Assembly: GCA_015065265.1 (NCBI GenBank)
Contig: SVQQ01000003.1
Coordinates: 67,454-107,652 of the forward strand
Source: Oscillospiraceae bacterium
GTDB taxonomy: Bacteria; Bacillota; Clostridia; Oscillospirales; SIG627
Direction of reading: 5' to 3'
DNA: 40,199 nucleotides
The translations under genes and the position numbers were made by a program. The notes below the pieces were generated by a model. It searched no databases. It was given only the letters and a program-made list of their open reading frames with translations, and had not been told where the DNA came from. Positions 18,254 through 26,836 of the stretch are shown piece by piece (the stretch's first letter is position 1; the number at the start of each line of letters is the position of its first letter).

Positions 18254-18976
18254 ATGGCGAGTGTAAGACTTGATAAGTTTGTGTCATCTTCATTGGCAAA
18301 AACACGAAGCGAAGCCCACCTTCTCATAAAAAAAGGACGTGTGGAACTTAACGGAAAAGTGGAAAAGGATATAGGCAAAAAACTTGACCCCGAAAACGAC
18401 GTTGTGACCTGTGAAGGCATAAGCCTTACTTTCTCAAAATACCATTACTATATGCTCAATAAACCCGACGGTTACGTATGCTCTACCGAGGATATAAAAG
18501 ACCGCACCATAATGGAACTCCTTGACGAAAAAGTGCGCCACTACAACGTTTTCCCCGTGGGACGTCTTGACAAAGATACTTTGGGACTTGTTATCCTCAC
18601 CGACAACGGAGCCCTTGCCCATTTTCTTCTCTCGCCTAAAAGACACGTGGATAAAAAGTATTACCTTGAAACCGACCTTCCTATGACAGAAGAAGACGTA
18701 AAGAAAGCGGAAGAGGGGATAGACATAGGTGAAAAACACTTGACTCTTCCCGCAAAACTTGAAATTACCTCTGACAGAACAAAAGCATATATAACCCTTC
18801 ATGAAGGCAAATTCCATCAGATAAAGAGAATGCTTCAAGCCCTTGGGAAGACGGTCATATACCTTGAAAGAATAGAGTTTGATAAGATAAAACTCGACCC
18901 CGATTTAAAAAGGGGAGAACTCCGTGAACTTACGCCTGAAGAAACAGAGTCTCTATTGAAAAATATGGCATTATAA
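18254..18976 (+). CDS. rsuA: 16S rRNA pseudouridine synthase, RsuA type
   Basis: Converts U516 of 16S rRNA to pseudouridine in the RsuA family. The 240-residue protein starts with an S4 RNA-binding domain (MASVRLDKFVSSSLAKTRSE, KGRVELNG) and continues with the catalytic domain: NKPDGYVCS, then VGRLDKDTLGLVILTDNG with the nucleophilic Asp, then LSPKRHVDKKYYLE and FHQIKRMLQALG. The RHVDKKYY stretch fits RsuA better than RluB or RluE, though site specificity cannot be proved from sequence. It is translated from AAGGAG just after the ABC-F stop, so the two are probably one transcript. Confidence 0.9.
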   Translation: MASVRLDKFVSSSLAKTRSEAHLLIKKGRVELNGKVEKDIGKKLDPENDVVTCEGISLTFSKYHYYMLNKPDGYVCSTEDIKDRTIMELLDEKVRHYNVFPVGRLDKDTLGLVILTDNGALAHFLLSPKRHVDKKYYLETDLPMTEEDVKKAEEGIDIGEKHLTLPAKLEITSDRTKAYITLHEGKFHQIKRMLQALGKTVIYLERIEFDKIKLDPDLKRGELRELTPEETESLLKNMAL

Positions 18977-18981
18977 AACAT

Positions 18982-19034
18982 AAACGAACATATAATATAA
19001 CAAAAAAATAGGAGTGTTGTATTTATGTTCGTTT
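18982..19034 (+). promoter_or_regulatory. Hairpin enclosing the SD and start codon of the DUF4830 gene
   Basis: AAACGAACATA (18982-18992) is exactly complementary to TATGTTCGTTT (19024-19034). The 31-nt loop holds the SD GGAG (19011-19014), and the ATG (19025-19027) lies in the 3' arm, which runs into TTTTTTCTTTT. It could act as a leaky terminator after rsuA or as a translation switch. Confidence 0.5.
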
Positions 19035-19519
19035 TTTCTTTTAAACTATCCACTTTAAAATATATAGGAGTTATGGCGGTATGCACTCTGGCAATCGTTT
19101 TGACAGTTGTACTTGTGCCAACAGAAAACGTGCCATCAGACTTCAACAACCTTGCAGTTGCCACAGTTGCCCAAAGGAAACAGGGTGACTTCAAAAACGT
19201 TAAAACCAACGAAGACAGAATCAAGTTTCTTGAAAGTTACGGTTGGGAAATCGACTCCGACCCCGTAGATGCCCTTGAAGTTATAATCCCCGAAACCTTT
19301 GACAAGGTCTATGAAAAGTATAACGAGATACAAAAAAGCCAAGGCCTCGACCTTGAAAAATATAAAGGAAAAAGCGTTTTGCGTTACACTTATACAGTTA
19401 AAAACCACAGCGACGTCGGTACAGTCTATGCAAACCTTTTGATTTACAAAAACCGAGTAATCGGAGCAGACGTATCCTCTGCGGTAGCAGACGGTTTTGT
19501 ACAGGGGCTTGAGAGATAA
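19025..19519 (+). CDS. DUF4830 domain membrane-anchored protein
   Basis: A 164-residue protein of unknown function. One N-terminal membrane segment (YIGVMAVCTLAIVLTVVLV, residues about 13-32) would anchor it with the rest outside the cell. The outer part has the features I associate with DUF4830: RIKFLESYGWEIDSDP, the VIIPETFDKVYEKYNEIQ segment and a final beta-rich part, YANLLIYKNRVIGADVSSA. Such proteins are common in Clostridia and no role is established. SD GGAG is 10 nt from the ATG and both lie in a hairpin. Its neighbours (rsuA, rnhA) give no functional hint. Confidence 0.8.
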   Translation: MFVFSFKLSTLKYIGVMAVCTLAIVLTVVLVPTENVPSDFNNLAVATVAQRKQGDFKNVKTNEDRIKFLESYGWEIDSDPVDALEVIIPETFDKVYEKYNEIQKSQGLDLEKYKGKSVLRYTYTVKNHSDVGTVYANLLIYKNRVIGADVSSAVADGFVQGLER

Positions 19520-19523
19520 AACC

Positions 19524-19552
19524 TTGACCTTCGTTGAAAATTGTGGTAAAAT
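19524..19552 (+). promoter_or_regulatory. Promoter for rnhA-mnmA
   Basis: TTGACC at 19524-19529, 17 nt, TAAAAT at 19547-19552, starting 5 nt after the DUF4830 gene stop and 29 nt ahead of rnhA. Confidence 0.75.
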
Positions 19553-19581
19553 TTAAGAAGTAAAAACTTTCAGAGGTAAAA

Positions 19582-20034
19582 ATGAGAAAAGTAAACGTTT
19601 ATACCGACGGTGCTTGTAGTGGAAATCCGGGCCCCGGAGGCTATGCCGCTATCCTTGTGTGTGACGGTAAAGAAAAACTTATATCAGGTGGCGAGGAGAG
19701 CACCACGAATAATCGAATGGAACTCTCGGCAGTCCTTTTTGCACTTAAAACACTTAAATATCCTTGTGAAGTAGAAATAACCTCTGACTCCAAATACGTG
19801 GTAGATGCAATAAATAAAGGTTGGCTTGATTCCTGGCAGAAAAAGAACTGGAAGAAATCCGATGGAAAACCTGCCCTTAACACAGACCTGTGGCAACAAC
19901 TGATTGTAGAACTTAATCGCCATCAAGTCTCTTTTGTGTGGATTAAAGGCCACGACGGACACCCCTATAACGAAAGGTGCGACAGGGCGGCAGTAGAAGA
20001 AAGTCAGAAATATGGTGCAAAAAATGAAGGATAA
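19582..20034 (+). CDS. rnhA: Ribonuclease HI
   Basis: Degrades the RNA strand of RNA-DNA hybrids, removing R-loops and primers. The 150-residue protein has the catalytic acids in their usual places: Asp9 in VYTDGACSGNPGPGG, Glu47 in NNRMELSAV, Asp69 in ITSDSKYV, and the C-terminal Asp in NERCDRAA. The basic handle WLDSWQKKNWKKSDG typical of E. coli-like enzymes is present. SD AGAGGT is upstream of ATG 19582. Its 3' end overlaps the proposed mnmA start by 23 nt. Confidence 0.96.
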   Translation: MRKVNVYTDGACSGNPGPGGYAAILVCDGKEKLISGGEESTTNNRMELSAVLFALKTLKYPCEVEITSDSKYVVDAINKGWLDSWQKKNWKKSDGKPALNTDLWQQLIVELNRHQVSFVWIKGHDGHPYNERCDRAAVEESQKYGAKNEG

Positions 20035-21070
20035 AGGAAAAGTACTACTGGGAATGTCGGGTGGTAAGGACAGTACCTGGGCGTGTCGGGTTCTTCAAGA
20101 GGAGGGCTACGAAGTAGAAGGTATGGTGCTCTCTCTCCACTCAAACGCTCCTGTTGAAAAGGCACGTCTTTCTGCCGAAAAGTTGGGGATAAAACTCCAC
20201 GTTTCAGACTATTCTGAAGAATTTAAAAGGGAAGTGGAAGACAACTTCGTGTCGGTCTACGTTTCGGGCAAAACTCCCAACCCTTGTGTAGAATGTAACA
20301 AGAAAATCAAATTTGCCTGTCTCATAAAAGAGGCAGACCGCCTTGGCATTGAAAAAATTGCGACAGGCCACTACGTAAAGGTTGAAAAAGGGAAAAACGG
20401 AAGAATCACGATGCGTCTTGCCAAGGACACAAAGAAAGACCAGACCTATTTTCTCTGGCAACTTGACCAGAATACCCTTTCCCGCCTCGTGACACCTCTT
20501 GCAGATACAACAAAAGAGGAAATTGTGAAAAACGTCACCGAAGCGAACCTCATGGACAAGGTGGAGGAAAGTCAGGAAATATGCTTTATCCCCGATGACG
20601 ATTACGTGTCTTATTTAAAGGAAAGACTCGGCAAAGAAAAAGCAGATAGAGTTTTTGTGTCGGGAAACTTTGTAAATCAAAAGGGCGAGGTTTTGGGAAA
20701 ACACCAAGGATATCCCACCTACACAGTAGGGCAGAGGAAAGGACTTGGTATCGCCCTTGGAAGACCCGCCTACGTTTTGGGCATCAATGCTGAAAAAAAT
20801 GAAGTAGTGTTGGGATACGAAGAAGACAATCGCACCTGCGACTTTAAGGTAAAAAGTCTCAACTTTGTTTCAATAGATGAATTCGAGGGCGAAATGGACT
20901 GCTTTGTAAGACCAAGATATCGCTCACCTCTTATTCCCGTTACCGTAAAGGTAGAAAAAGGAGAAGCCACAGTCCACACTCACACACCTACAAAACTTGT
21001 GTCTCCCGGACAGTCTGCGGTTTTCTATGACAAAGAGGGAAGAGTACTCTTCGGGGGTTACATTTTATGA
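20012..21070 (+). CDS. mnmA: tRNA-specific 2-thiouridylase
   Basis: Adds sulfur to C2 of U34 in tRNA for Lys, Glu and Gln, complementing the MnmE-MnmG modification encoded earlier in the window. The PP-loop is LLGMSGGKDST; most MnmA proteins have SGGVDS, so the Lys is a variant. The two catalytic cysteines are present: NPCVECNKKIKF (Cys92) and EICFIPDDDY (Cys near 190). The central GQRKGLGIALGRPAYV and the C-terminal beta barrel complete a 352-residue protein. The start could be ATG 20012, overlapping rnhA, or ATG 20024; both leave the PP-loop intact and neither has a strong SD, suggesting translational coupling to rnhA. Confidence 0.94.
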   Translation: MVQKMKDKGKVLLGMSGGKDSTWACRVLQEEGYEVEGMVLSLHSNAPVEKARLSAEKLGIKLHVSDYSEEFKREVEDNFVSVYVSGKTPNPCVECNKKIKFACLIKEADRLGIEKIATGHYVKVEKGKNGRITMRLAKDTKKDQTYFLWQLDQNTLSRLVTPLADTTKEEIVKNVTEANLMDKVEESQEICFIPDDDYVSYLKERLGKEKADRVFVSGNFVNQKGEVLGKHQGYPTYTVGQRKGLGIALGRPAYVLGINAEKNEVVLGYEEDNRTCDFKVKSLNFVSIDEFEGEMDCFVRPRYRSPLIPVTVKVEKGEATVHTHTPTKLVSPGQSAVFYDKEGRVLFGGYIL

Positions 21071-21097
21071 CAGAAAAGTGACTTTTGTGTCATAAAA
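21063..21097. terminator. Hairpin overlapping the mnmA stop codon
   Basis: TTTTATGACA (21063-21072) pairs with TGTCATAAAA (21088-21097); after one G-G mismatch the inner AAAAG/CTTTT pair around a TGA loop. The mnmA stop (TGA, 21068-21070) lies in the 5' arm. Confidence 0.7.
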
Positions 21098-21330
21098 ACC
21101 AACAAAAAGTCTAATTTTTGAATAAAGTAAAAAATTTTTTACTGATGTAAACAACAAATATCAAAAGTACAAATTATACACTTTTCACAAATACATTGAT
21201 ATCGTTTTCACAAACTTTTTACTGGTTTTTTGTTAGAAACGAACTGTTAAAAAAGCAAATTATAAACTTTGCGAACTTAATATTGCATTTTTAAAAGATA
21301 TAATAATTATAATTACAAAAAAACAAAAGC
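21098..21330. repeat. AT-rich intergenic region with imperfect repeats
   Basis: No gene seen. The stretch contains two TTTTTACTG boxes (21136-21144 and 21216-21224), two copies of CAAATTATAnACTTTnC (21170-21186 and 21256-21272), and two TTTTCACAAA boxes (21182-21191 and 21205-21214). The first two pairs keep the same order at offsets of 80 and 86 nt, so an old tandem duplication or a repeated operator is possible. High A+T makes chance similarity a real alternative. Confidence 0.4.
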
Positions 21331-21361
21331 AAAAAAACCCCTTAAAACAAGGGGTTTTTTT
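21331..21361. terminator. Bidirectional intrinsic terminator
   Basis: AAAAAAACCCCTT (21331-21343) pairs with AAGGGGTTTTTTT (21349-21361) around the loop AAAAC. It has T tails in both directions and isolates the glycan operon from upstream transcription. Confidence 0.88.
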
Positions 21362-21516
21362 ACGTATAAAAAAACAGATATATATTATTAACTTGATTTT
21401 TGTGCACTTTTTCAAAATTTAAATTTTACTTTCCTAAAAAAACTAAAATTCACAAAAAATTAAAAAATCGGCGTTTGGTAAATTATATACAATAAGAAGT
21501 GAAAATATAGGCATAC

Positions 21517-21545
21517 TTGACAAAATAGTGCCAAAATGCTATACT
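21517..21545 (+). promoter_or_regulatory. Promoter of the large ABC/DUF5696 operon
   Basis: TTGACA at 21517-21522, 17 nt, TATACT at 21540-21545. It lies about 175 nt upstream of the first gene, giving a long 5' leader. Confidence 0.85.
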
Positions 21546-21551
21546 TAATCG

Positions 21552-21725
21552 GTAAAATACTCAAACTGGGCGTCTTTGGCGACAGTAGCATTTTCAACAC
21601 ACATTTTTGCTGTGAATGTGCCATGAAAAAGTACTGTTTAAGGAGTATGTTGAGTCTGCCGAAAAAAACTTTTACGGCAGTAAGTATTCCAGTGAATCAA
21701 CCCCAAATTTTCAGGAGGAAAAGTA
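21552..21725 (+). promoter_or_regulatory. Structured 5' leader of the large operon
   Basis: At least three local hairpins can be drawn: ACTG-CGTC-TTT-GGCG-CAGT within 21565-21586; CACAT with ATGTG around 21599-21619; and GGAGTA (21642-21647) with TATTCC (21685-21690) enclosing CTGCCG (21656-21661) with CGGCAG (21675-21680). None has a terminator T tract and none matches a riboswitch class I can recognise. The SD AGGAGG is at 21713-21718, ATG at 21726. A control role is inferred only from length and pairing. Confidence 0.45.
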
Positions 21726-24700
21726 ATGGTAAAATCACGAATTTTAAGAACCTTTACAGTTCTTTTGGCTTTAGTGATGCTTGTGACACAAGCAGGTGTT
21801 ATCGCTCTTGCCGAAAGCGCAGGTACTGTGCCTGTCAATACAGGTATCAAGACTGCAGCCGAAGAACTTGAAGAGGTTAAGGAATTGCTTTCTGCAATAT
21901 CCTACCACGAGTATCTTGATGATAACGATACAGCTTTGGACGGAGAAGACAACGTTCTCTTGACCTATGCTGACATTGTTAAGGACAAGACAACAACAGA
22001 TGCGACTCTTTTAGGAGCGGATGAACTTGCAAAGCTTCTTCACGATACCTACTATGAGCAGATTCCTTTAGCATCTTCGATGAAGGATCGCATCAGAGCA
22101 AAAACCGAACAGCACAATCTTTTTAACGAAAAGTATATCGCTGAGATGGTAAAAGAAGCACGCGAGGGTATGGCTGAGGTTGATAAGGTTGTATATACCA
22201 CGGACAGAACTGAAATTACATACCAGTTCGAAATCAAGAACGCAGGTTTCTACAGCTTCGACATCGGATATATGGTACCTGAGGCAAGTTCAAACAACGT
22301 TGGACGTTCCATCATGGTAGACGGCGTTTATCCCTATTCCGAAACAAGAACAGTTTCATTTACTGGCACATGGGTTGATGAATACGATTCAAGATACGAG
22401 CGCGGTTTCATCCTCGATATCAACGACAACGAAATCAGACCTACAAAGGTTGCATATCCTTCATGGTCACAGCGTTTCGTTTTCGATACTTCAGGATACT
22501 ATACCGAGCCCCTTAAGTATTACTTTACAGAAGGCACACACACAGTTACTATAAACAGCATCAAGGGAGCCCTGATTATTAAAGACATCAGAGTTTGCTC
22601 CTTTGAAGGACAGAAGTCCTACAAAGAAGTACAGGCAGAGTATGCAGCAAAAGGCTACAAAGCGGCTTCTGATAAAACTCCTATAAAGATTCAGTCAGAA
22701 AAGGCATATCGCACATCCGACCAGTCCATATACGCAGTTACAGACAGGTCTTCTGCGAGCACAGAGCCTCAGGACGCCGCAAAGGTTTACCTTAACAGTA
22801 TAGGCGGAACCAAGTGGCAGAGCAACGCACAGTGGATCGAATGGGAAGTTGACGTTGAAGAAGACGGACTCTACCAGATCGCCACACGTTTCAAACAGGA
22901 TACTCTCGGCGGTATGTTCGTATCCCGTCGTCTTTACATAGACGGAGAAGTTCCTTTTGAAGAGGCAAACAGAATTTCCTTCAACTACGATTCTTCATGG
23001 CAGACACAGTTCATTGGAAAAGTAGTTAAGAACGATAAAGGCGAGAATACAATCGAGCCCTTCGACTTCTACCTCACAAAAGGAAGACACGTAATCAGAA
23101 TGGAAGTAGCACTCGGCGATATGGCTGAAGTACTCAGAGACATTGACGAGTCTGTAACAAGAATCAACAGTTACTACCTCAAGATAACAATGATTACAGG
23201 TCCCGACCCCGACGTATACCGTGACTACGGATTCACAAAACTTATTCCCGAAGTAATGGAAGGTCTTGTTGAAGAATCAAAACTTCTTTACAACGTTTCT
23301 GCTCAACTTGAAGAAGTAACAGGGCAGAAGGGTGAAGACTCCGTTCTTCTTGATAAGATAGCACTTATCCTTGAACTTATGGGTTCAGACGACGACAACG
23401 TTGCCCCCAACCTTTCAACATTGAAAGATAATGTAGGTTCACTTAGTACCTGGATATCAGATACACGTAATCAGGCACTTACACTTGACTACCTCCAGAT
23501 TCAGTCGTCTGACAATAAGGTTCTTCCCAAAGCAGACGCAGGATTCTGGAAATCACTTGTTCACGAACTTAAATCCTTCGTAATGAGTTTCGTCAGCGAT
23601 TACAATAACCTTGGCGCTATGGACAAAACCGAAAAGAACGAAGACCCAGTTGAAGTATGGATTTCAGCAGGTCGTGACCAGGCACAGATTCTTCGTACAA
23701 TGCTTACCGACTTCACTGCAGAAAGCGGTATCTCGGTAAACCTTAAACTTGTTGCAGCCGGATCACTTCTTCCTTCAACACTTGCAGGTTCAGGTCCCGA
23801 CGTTTCACTTCAGAACTCATCTGATACTTGTATTAACTATGCTATAAGAAGTGCGGTTCTTCCCGTTACAAAGATGGACGGACTCGACGAAGTTATAAAG
23901 AGATTTGACGACTCCGCTATGGATCCCGTAACACTTTATAATGAAGTTTACGGACTTCCCGAAACAGAAACCTTCAATATGATGTTCATAAGACTTGACG
24001 TCTTTGCTGAACTCGGTATGGAAATCCCTAAAACTTGGGATGACCTTTATTCACTTCTTCCCGTACTCCAGAGTAACAACCTTCAGGTAGGTATGGCAAG
24101 TGCCCTTTCGGGTACAACGATGCTCCTCTACCAGAAAGACGAGCCTTTGTTCTCACGTGCACTCTCTGGCGAAGAAATGGTTAAAGCAGGATATGCCGCA
24201 GAGGACGCATATCTCACCGAGGGTATGTCAATTAACCTTGACTCCAACGTAGCTCTCGACTGCTTCAAGGAACTTTGTGAGTTCTTCACAATGTATTCCT
24301 TCCCCATCTCCTACGACTTTGATAACCGATTCAGGTCAGGAGAAATGCCCATCGCAATTGCTCCTTATACAAACTACAACAAACTTACAGTCTTCGCTCC
24401 CGAAATCAGTGGACGTTGGAAGATATCCACTCTTCCCGGAACAGCAACCTACGCTGTTGACGAAGATGGCGATTACATCTACGGAGAAGACGGTAAGAGA
24501 GTTATTGAATCTATAAACTACGACTCAGTAGGAACTGTTACTTGCTGTATCATGATGAAGGGTGCTCAGGGTGATGAAGAGAGAGCATGGGAATTCATGA
24601 AGTGGTGGACAGACAAGGACGCACAGAGTAACTACGGTAACGAACTTGTTGCCCTCCTCGGTCCTTCAGGACAGTACGCTACAGCAAACCTTGAAGCGCT

Positions 24701-24950
24701 CAGAGAACAGCCTTGGTCACCTGACGTTCGTGCAGCACTTGAAGATCAGTTTAGCAACCTTATCGCAATTCCCGAATATCCCGGTGGATACATCGTTTCA
24801 CGTTACGTATCGTTTGCATTCCTGGCTGCATACAACGAAAACGCTGACCCCGTAGATAAACTTCTCAGTTACATTAGTTATATAGATGCTGAACTTTCAC
24901 GTAAGCGTGAAGAATTTGATCTGCCGACTCTTGAAGAGTTTAACTCTTAA
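21726..24950 (+). CDS. Giant extracellular solute-binding protein with two jelly-roll-like domains
   Basis: A 1074-residue secreted protein. The signal peptide (TFTVLLALVMLVTQAGVIALA) ends in ALA-ES; there is no lipobox, unusual for a Gram-positive receptor. Two repeated beta-rich domains follow (about 165-291 and 369-491), each with the pattern 'beta strand, GFYSF or GLYQI, VDG or IDG, then FTEGTHTVTINS or LTKGRHVIRMEV', resembling CBM6/35-like jelly rolls. A helical linker (about 500-635) leads to a family 1 solute-binding domain (about 640-1025: VWISAGRDQAQILRTML, YGLPETETFNMMFIRLDVF, GEMPIAIAPYTNYNKL). I infer capture of a polymeric or decorated carbohydrate. It is first in a seven-gene operon and is directly followed by a permease pair. 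Confidence 0.85.
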   Translation: MVKSRILRTFTVLLALVMLVTQAGVIALAESAGTVPVNTGIKTAAEELEEVKELLSAISYHEYLDDNDTALDGEDNVLLTYADIVKDKTTTDATLLGADELAKLLHDTYYEQIPLASSMKDRIRAKTEQHNLFNEKYIAEMVKEAREGMAEVDKVVYTTDRTEITYQFEIKNAGFYSFDIGYMVPEASSNNVGRSIMVDGVYPYSETRTVSFTGTWVDEYDSRYERGFILDINDNEIRPTKVAYPSWSQRFVFDTSGYYTEPLKYYFTEGTHTVTINSIKGALIIKDIRVCSFEGQKSYKEVQAEYAAKGYKAASDKTPIKIQSEKAYRTSDQSIYAVTDRSSASTEPQDAAKVYLNSIGGTKWQSNAQWIEWEVDVEEDGLYQIATRFKQDTLGGMFVSRRLYIDGEVPFEEANRISFNYDSSWQTQFIGKVVKNDKGENTIEPFDFYLTKGRHVIRMEVALGDMAEVLRDIDESVTRINSYYLKITMITGPDPDVYRDYGFTKLIPEVMEGLVEESKLLYNVSAQLEEVTGQKGEDSVLLDKIALILELMGSDDDNVAPNLSTLKDNVGSLSTWISDTRNQALTLDYLQIQSSDNKVLPKADAGFWKSLVHELKSFVMSFVSDYNNLGAMDKTEKNEDPVEVWISAGRDQAQILRTMLTDFTAESGISVNLKLVAAGSLLPSTLAGSGPDVSLQNSSDTCINYAIRSAVLPVTKMDGLDEVIKRFDDSAMDPVTLYNEVYGLPETETFNMMFIRLDVFAELGMEIPKTWDDLYSLLPVLQSNNLQVGMASALSGTTMLLYQKDEPLFSRALSGEEMVKAGYAAEDAYLTEGMSINLDSNVALDCFKELCEFFTMYSFPISYDFDNRFRSGEMPIAIAPYTNYNKLTVFAPEISGRWKISTLPGTATYAVDEDGDYIYGEDGKRVIESINYDSVGTVTCCIMMKGAQGDEERAWEFMKWWTDKDAQSNYGNELVALLGPSGQYATANLEALREQPWSPDVRAALEDQFSNLIAIPEYPGGYIVSRYVSFAFLAAYNENADPVDKLLSYISYIDAELSRKREEFDLPTLEEFNS

Positions 24951-24990
24951 AGACTACCGCAGCGAAATATTAAAATAAGGAGAGAAAATA

Positions 24991-25947
24991 ATGGCAAAAA
25001 CAAAGACTGCGGCAGTCAAGAAGCAACCCATAGCGGTTCACGATATGACTAAAGCGCAGTACACTTGGAATGAAATGAAAAAGAATAAAGTGGCATATGC
25101 ACTTGTCGCTCCCTTCTATATCATTTTCCTTCTTTTCACCATTGTACCGGTTCTTTTGTCAGTTATCATCAGCTTGACAAACTTCAATATGCTCGAATGG
25201 CCTGACTTCGTATTCATGGACAACTACGTAAGATTGTTCCTTGACGACGATATATTCATTACAGCCATAAAGAATACACTTATCTTTGCGGCAATCACAG
25301 GTCCCGTTTCATACTTAATGTCTCTTTTACTTGCGTGGTTCATTAACGAACTGTCACCCAAGATGAGAGCACTTGTAACACTTATATTCTACGCCCCCAG
25401 TATTTCAGGTAACGTTTACCTTATCTGGACTACCATGTTCTCGGGCGACCAGTACGGTATCGTAAACGCCTTCCTCATTGAGACAGGTCTTATCAGTTCA
25501 CCGATACAGTTCTTCTCTGACACCGATTACATAATGCCCCTTGTTATAGTAGTAGCACTGTGGACCAGCCTTGGTACCTCCTTCCTTTCATTCATAGCAG
25601 GTTTCCAGGTAGTTGACAGAACTCTCTATGAAGCAGGAGCTATGGACGGTATCAAGAACAGATGGCAGGAACTTTGGTCAATCACACTTCCTTCCATGAA
25701 ACCCCAGATGATGTTCGGTGCGGTTATGGCTATCACAAGTTCCTTTGGCTTTGGTGCCGTAATCACAAACCTTGTAGGTTTCCCCAGCCCTGACTATTGT
25801 GCTCACACAATAATGCACCATTTGGACGACTATGGCGGAGCACGTTTTGAAATGGGTTATGCGTCGGCTATTGCCACCATCCTGTTCTTTATGATGATCG
25901 GCTCCAATATGCTCATCAAAAAACTTTTGTCGAAGGTAGGTAAGTAG
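24991..25947 (+). CDS. Sugar-type ABC transporter permease (MalF-like), pair 1
   Basis: A 318-residue inner-membrane permease with six predicted TM segments after a basic cytoplasmic N-terminus. The ATPase-coupling EAA loop reads EAGAMDGIKNRWQELWSITLPSMKPQ (split here as EAGAMDGIKNR and LWSITLPSMKPQ, about 214-240). The first TM is VAYALVAPFYIIFLLFTIV, typical of the carbohydrate uptake class 1 family. It forms a heterodimer with the next gene, whose start lies 1 nt after its stop. No ATPase gene is present in the operon. SD AGGAGA is upstream. Confidence 0.93.
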   Translation: MAKTKTAAVKKQPIAVHDMTKAQYTWNEMKKNKVAYALVAPFYIIFLLFTIVPVLLSVIISLTNFNMLEWPDFVFMDNYVRLFLDDDIFITAIKNTLIFAAITGPVSYLMSLLLAWFINELSPKMRALVTLIFYAPSISGNVYLIWTTMFSGDQYGIVNAFLIETGLISSPIQFFSDTDYIMPLVIVVALWTSLGTSFLSFIAGFQVVDRTLYEAGAMDGIKNRWQELWSITLPSMKPQMMFGAVMAITSSFGFGAVITNLVGFPSPDYCAHTIMHHLDDYGGARFEMGYASAIATILFFMMIGSNMLIKKLLSKVGK

Positions 25948-25948
25948 T

Positions 25949-26821
25949 ATGTCAAAACTCAGAATTAAAAAACATAACCATGCTCTTAACCGTTCTTTCG
26001 CAGGAGACTTGAGTATTAACGGTGTACTGTTATTATTCGGTGTATTTATGTTCTTCCCAATGTACTATACGTTAGTACAGGCACTCAAGCCATTGAACGA
26101 GTTATGGATGTTCCCACCCAGACTTTACGTTGTAAACCCCACCTTAAAGAACTTCGGCGACCTGTTTGAATTGATGTCAACCTCTTGGGTACCTTTCTCA
26201 AGATACATCTTCAACACAGTGTTCATTTCAACAGTTGGTACTTTCGGTAACGTAATGCTCTCTTCCTTTGCGGCATACGCATTGGCGAAGATTAAATTTC
26301 CCGGAAGAAAATTCCTTTTCAGCACTATTGTGTATTCACTTATGTTTAACACAACGGTTGCGGGAATTACAAACTTTATTACAATGTCAGCCCTCGGAAT
26401 GATAGACACCTACCTTGCAGTTATCGTTCCCGCATGGGGTTCAACACTGGGTCTTTACCTTATGAAACAGTTCATGCAGACGTCAGTTCCCAACGCAGTA
26501 CTTGAATCGGCACGTCTTGACGGTGCGTCCGAATGGAAGATACTCTGGACACTGGTAATGCCCATGGTAAAACCCGCTTGGCTTACACTTATAATCTTCT
26601 CATTCCAGAACCTTTGGAATGCAGGAACATCGGTTTACATATTCAGTGAAGAACTTAAAACCTTCTCATATGCTATAAGCCAGATCGTTTCAGGTGGTAT
26701 CGCCCGTGCAGGTGCATCTGCCGCATCTACAGTTGTTATGATGATAGTTCCCATTACAGTATTCGTTGTAACACAGAGTAACGTCATCCAAACAATGTCA
26801 ACATCAGGTATGAAGGATTAA
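25949..26821 (+). CDS. Sugar-type ABC transporter permease (MalG-like), pair 1
   Basis: A 290-residue permease with six TM segments, the second half of the pair-1 channel. The EAA loop is ESARLDGASEWKILWTLVMP (about 189-208). The loop after TM1, with LKPLNELWMFPPRLYVVNPT, is characteristic of MalG-like subunits. The start follows the previous stop by a single nucleotide with GGTAAG-type SD sequence inside the upstream gene, so the two are translationally linked. It ends just before AGGAGG of the NHL-Yip1 gene. Confidence 0.93.
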   Translation: MSKLRIKKHNHALNRSFAGDLSINGVLLLFGVFMFFPMYYTLVQALKPLNELWMFPPRLYVVNPTLKNFGDLFELMSTSWVPFSRYIFNTVFISTVGTFGNVMLSSFAAYALAKIKFPGRKFLFSTIVYSLMFNTTVAGITNFITMSALGMIDTYLAVIVPAWGSTLGLYLMKQFMQTSVPNAVLESARLDGASEWKILWTLVMPMVKPAWLTLIIFSFQNLWNAGTSVYIFSEELKTFSYAISQIVSGGIARAGASAASTVVMMIVPITVFVVTQSNVIQTMSTSGMKD

Positions 26822-26836
26822 GGAGGTAAAAAGACT

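Noticed and set aside
20012..21070. mnmA read as a different PP-loop enzyme because of SGGKDS
   Set aside because: Both catalytic Cys motifs and the GQRKGLGIALGRPAYV segment are specific to MnmA.
21098..21330. Possible replication origin with DnaA boxes in the AT-rich gap
   Set aside because: TTATACACT and similar words differ from TTATCCACA at two or more positions, and neither dnaA nor dnaN is nearby.
21536..21871. Leader peptide reading frame before the large operon
   Set aside because: The candidate starts have no properly spaced SD, and the frame runs on into the first gene in another phase.
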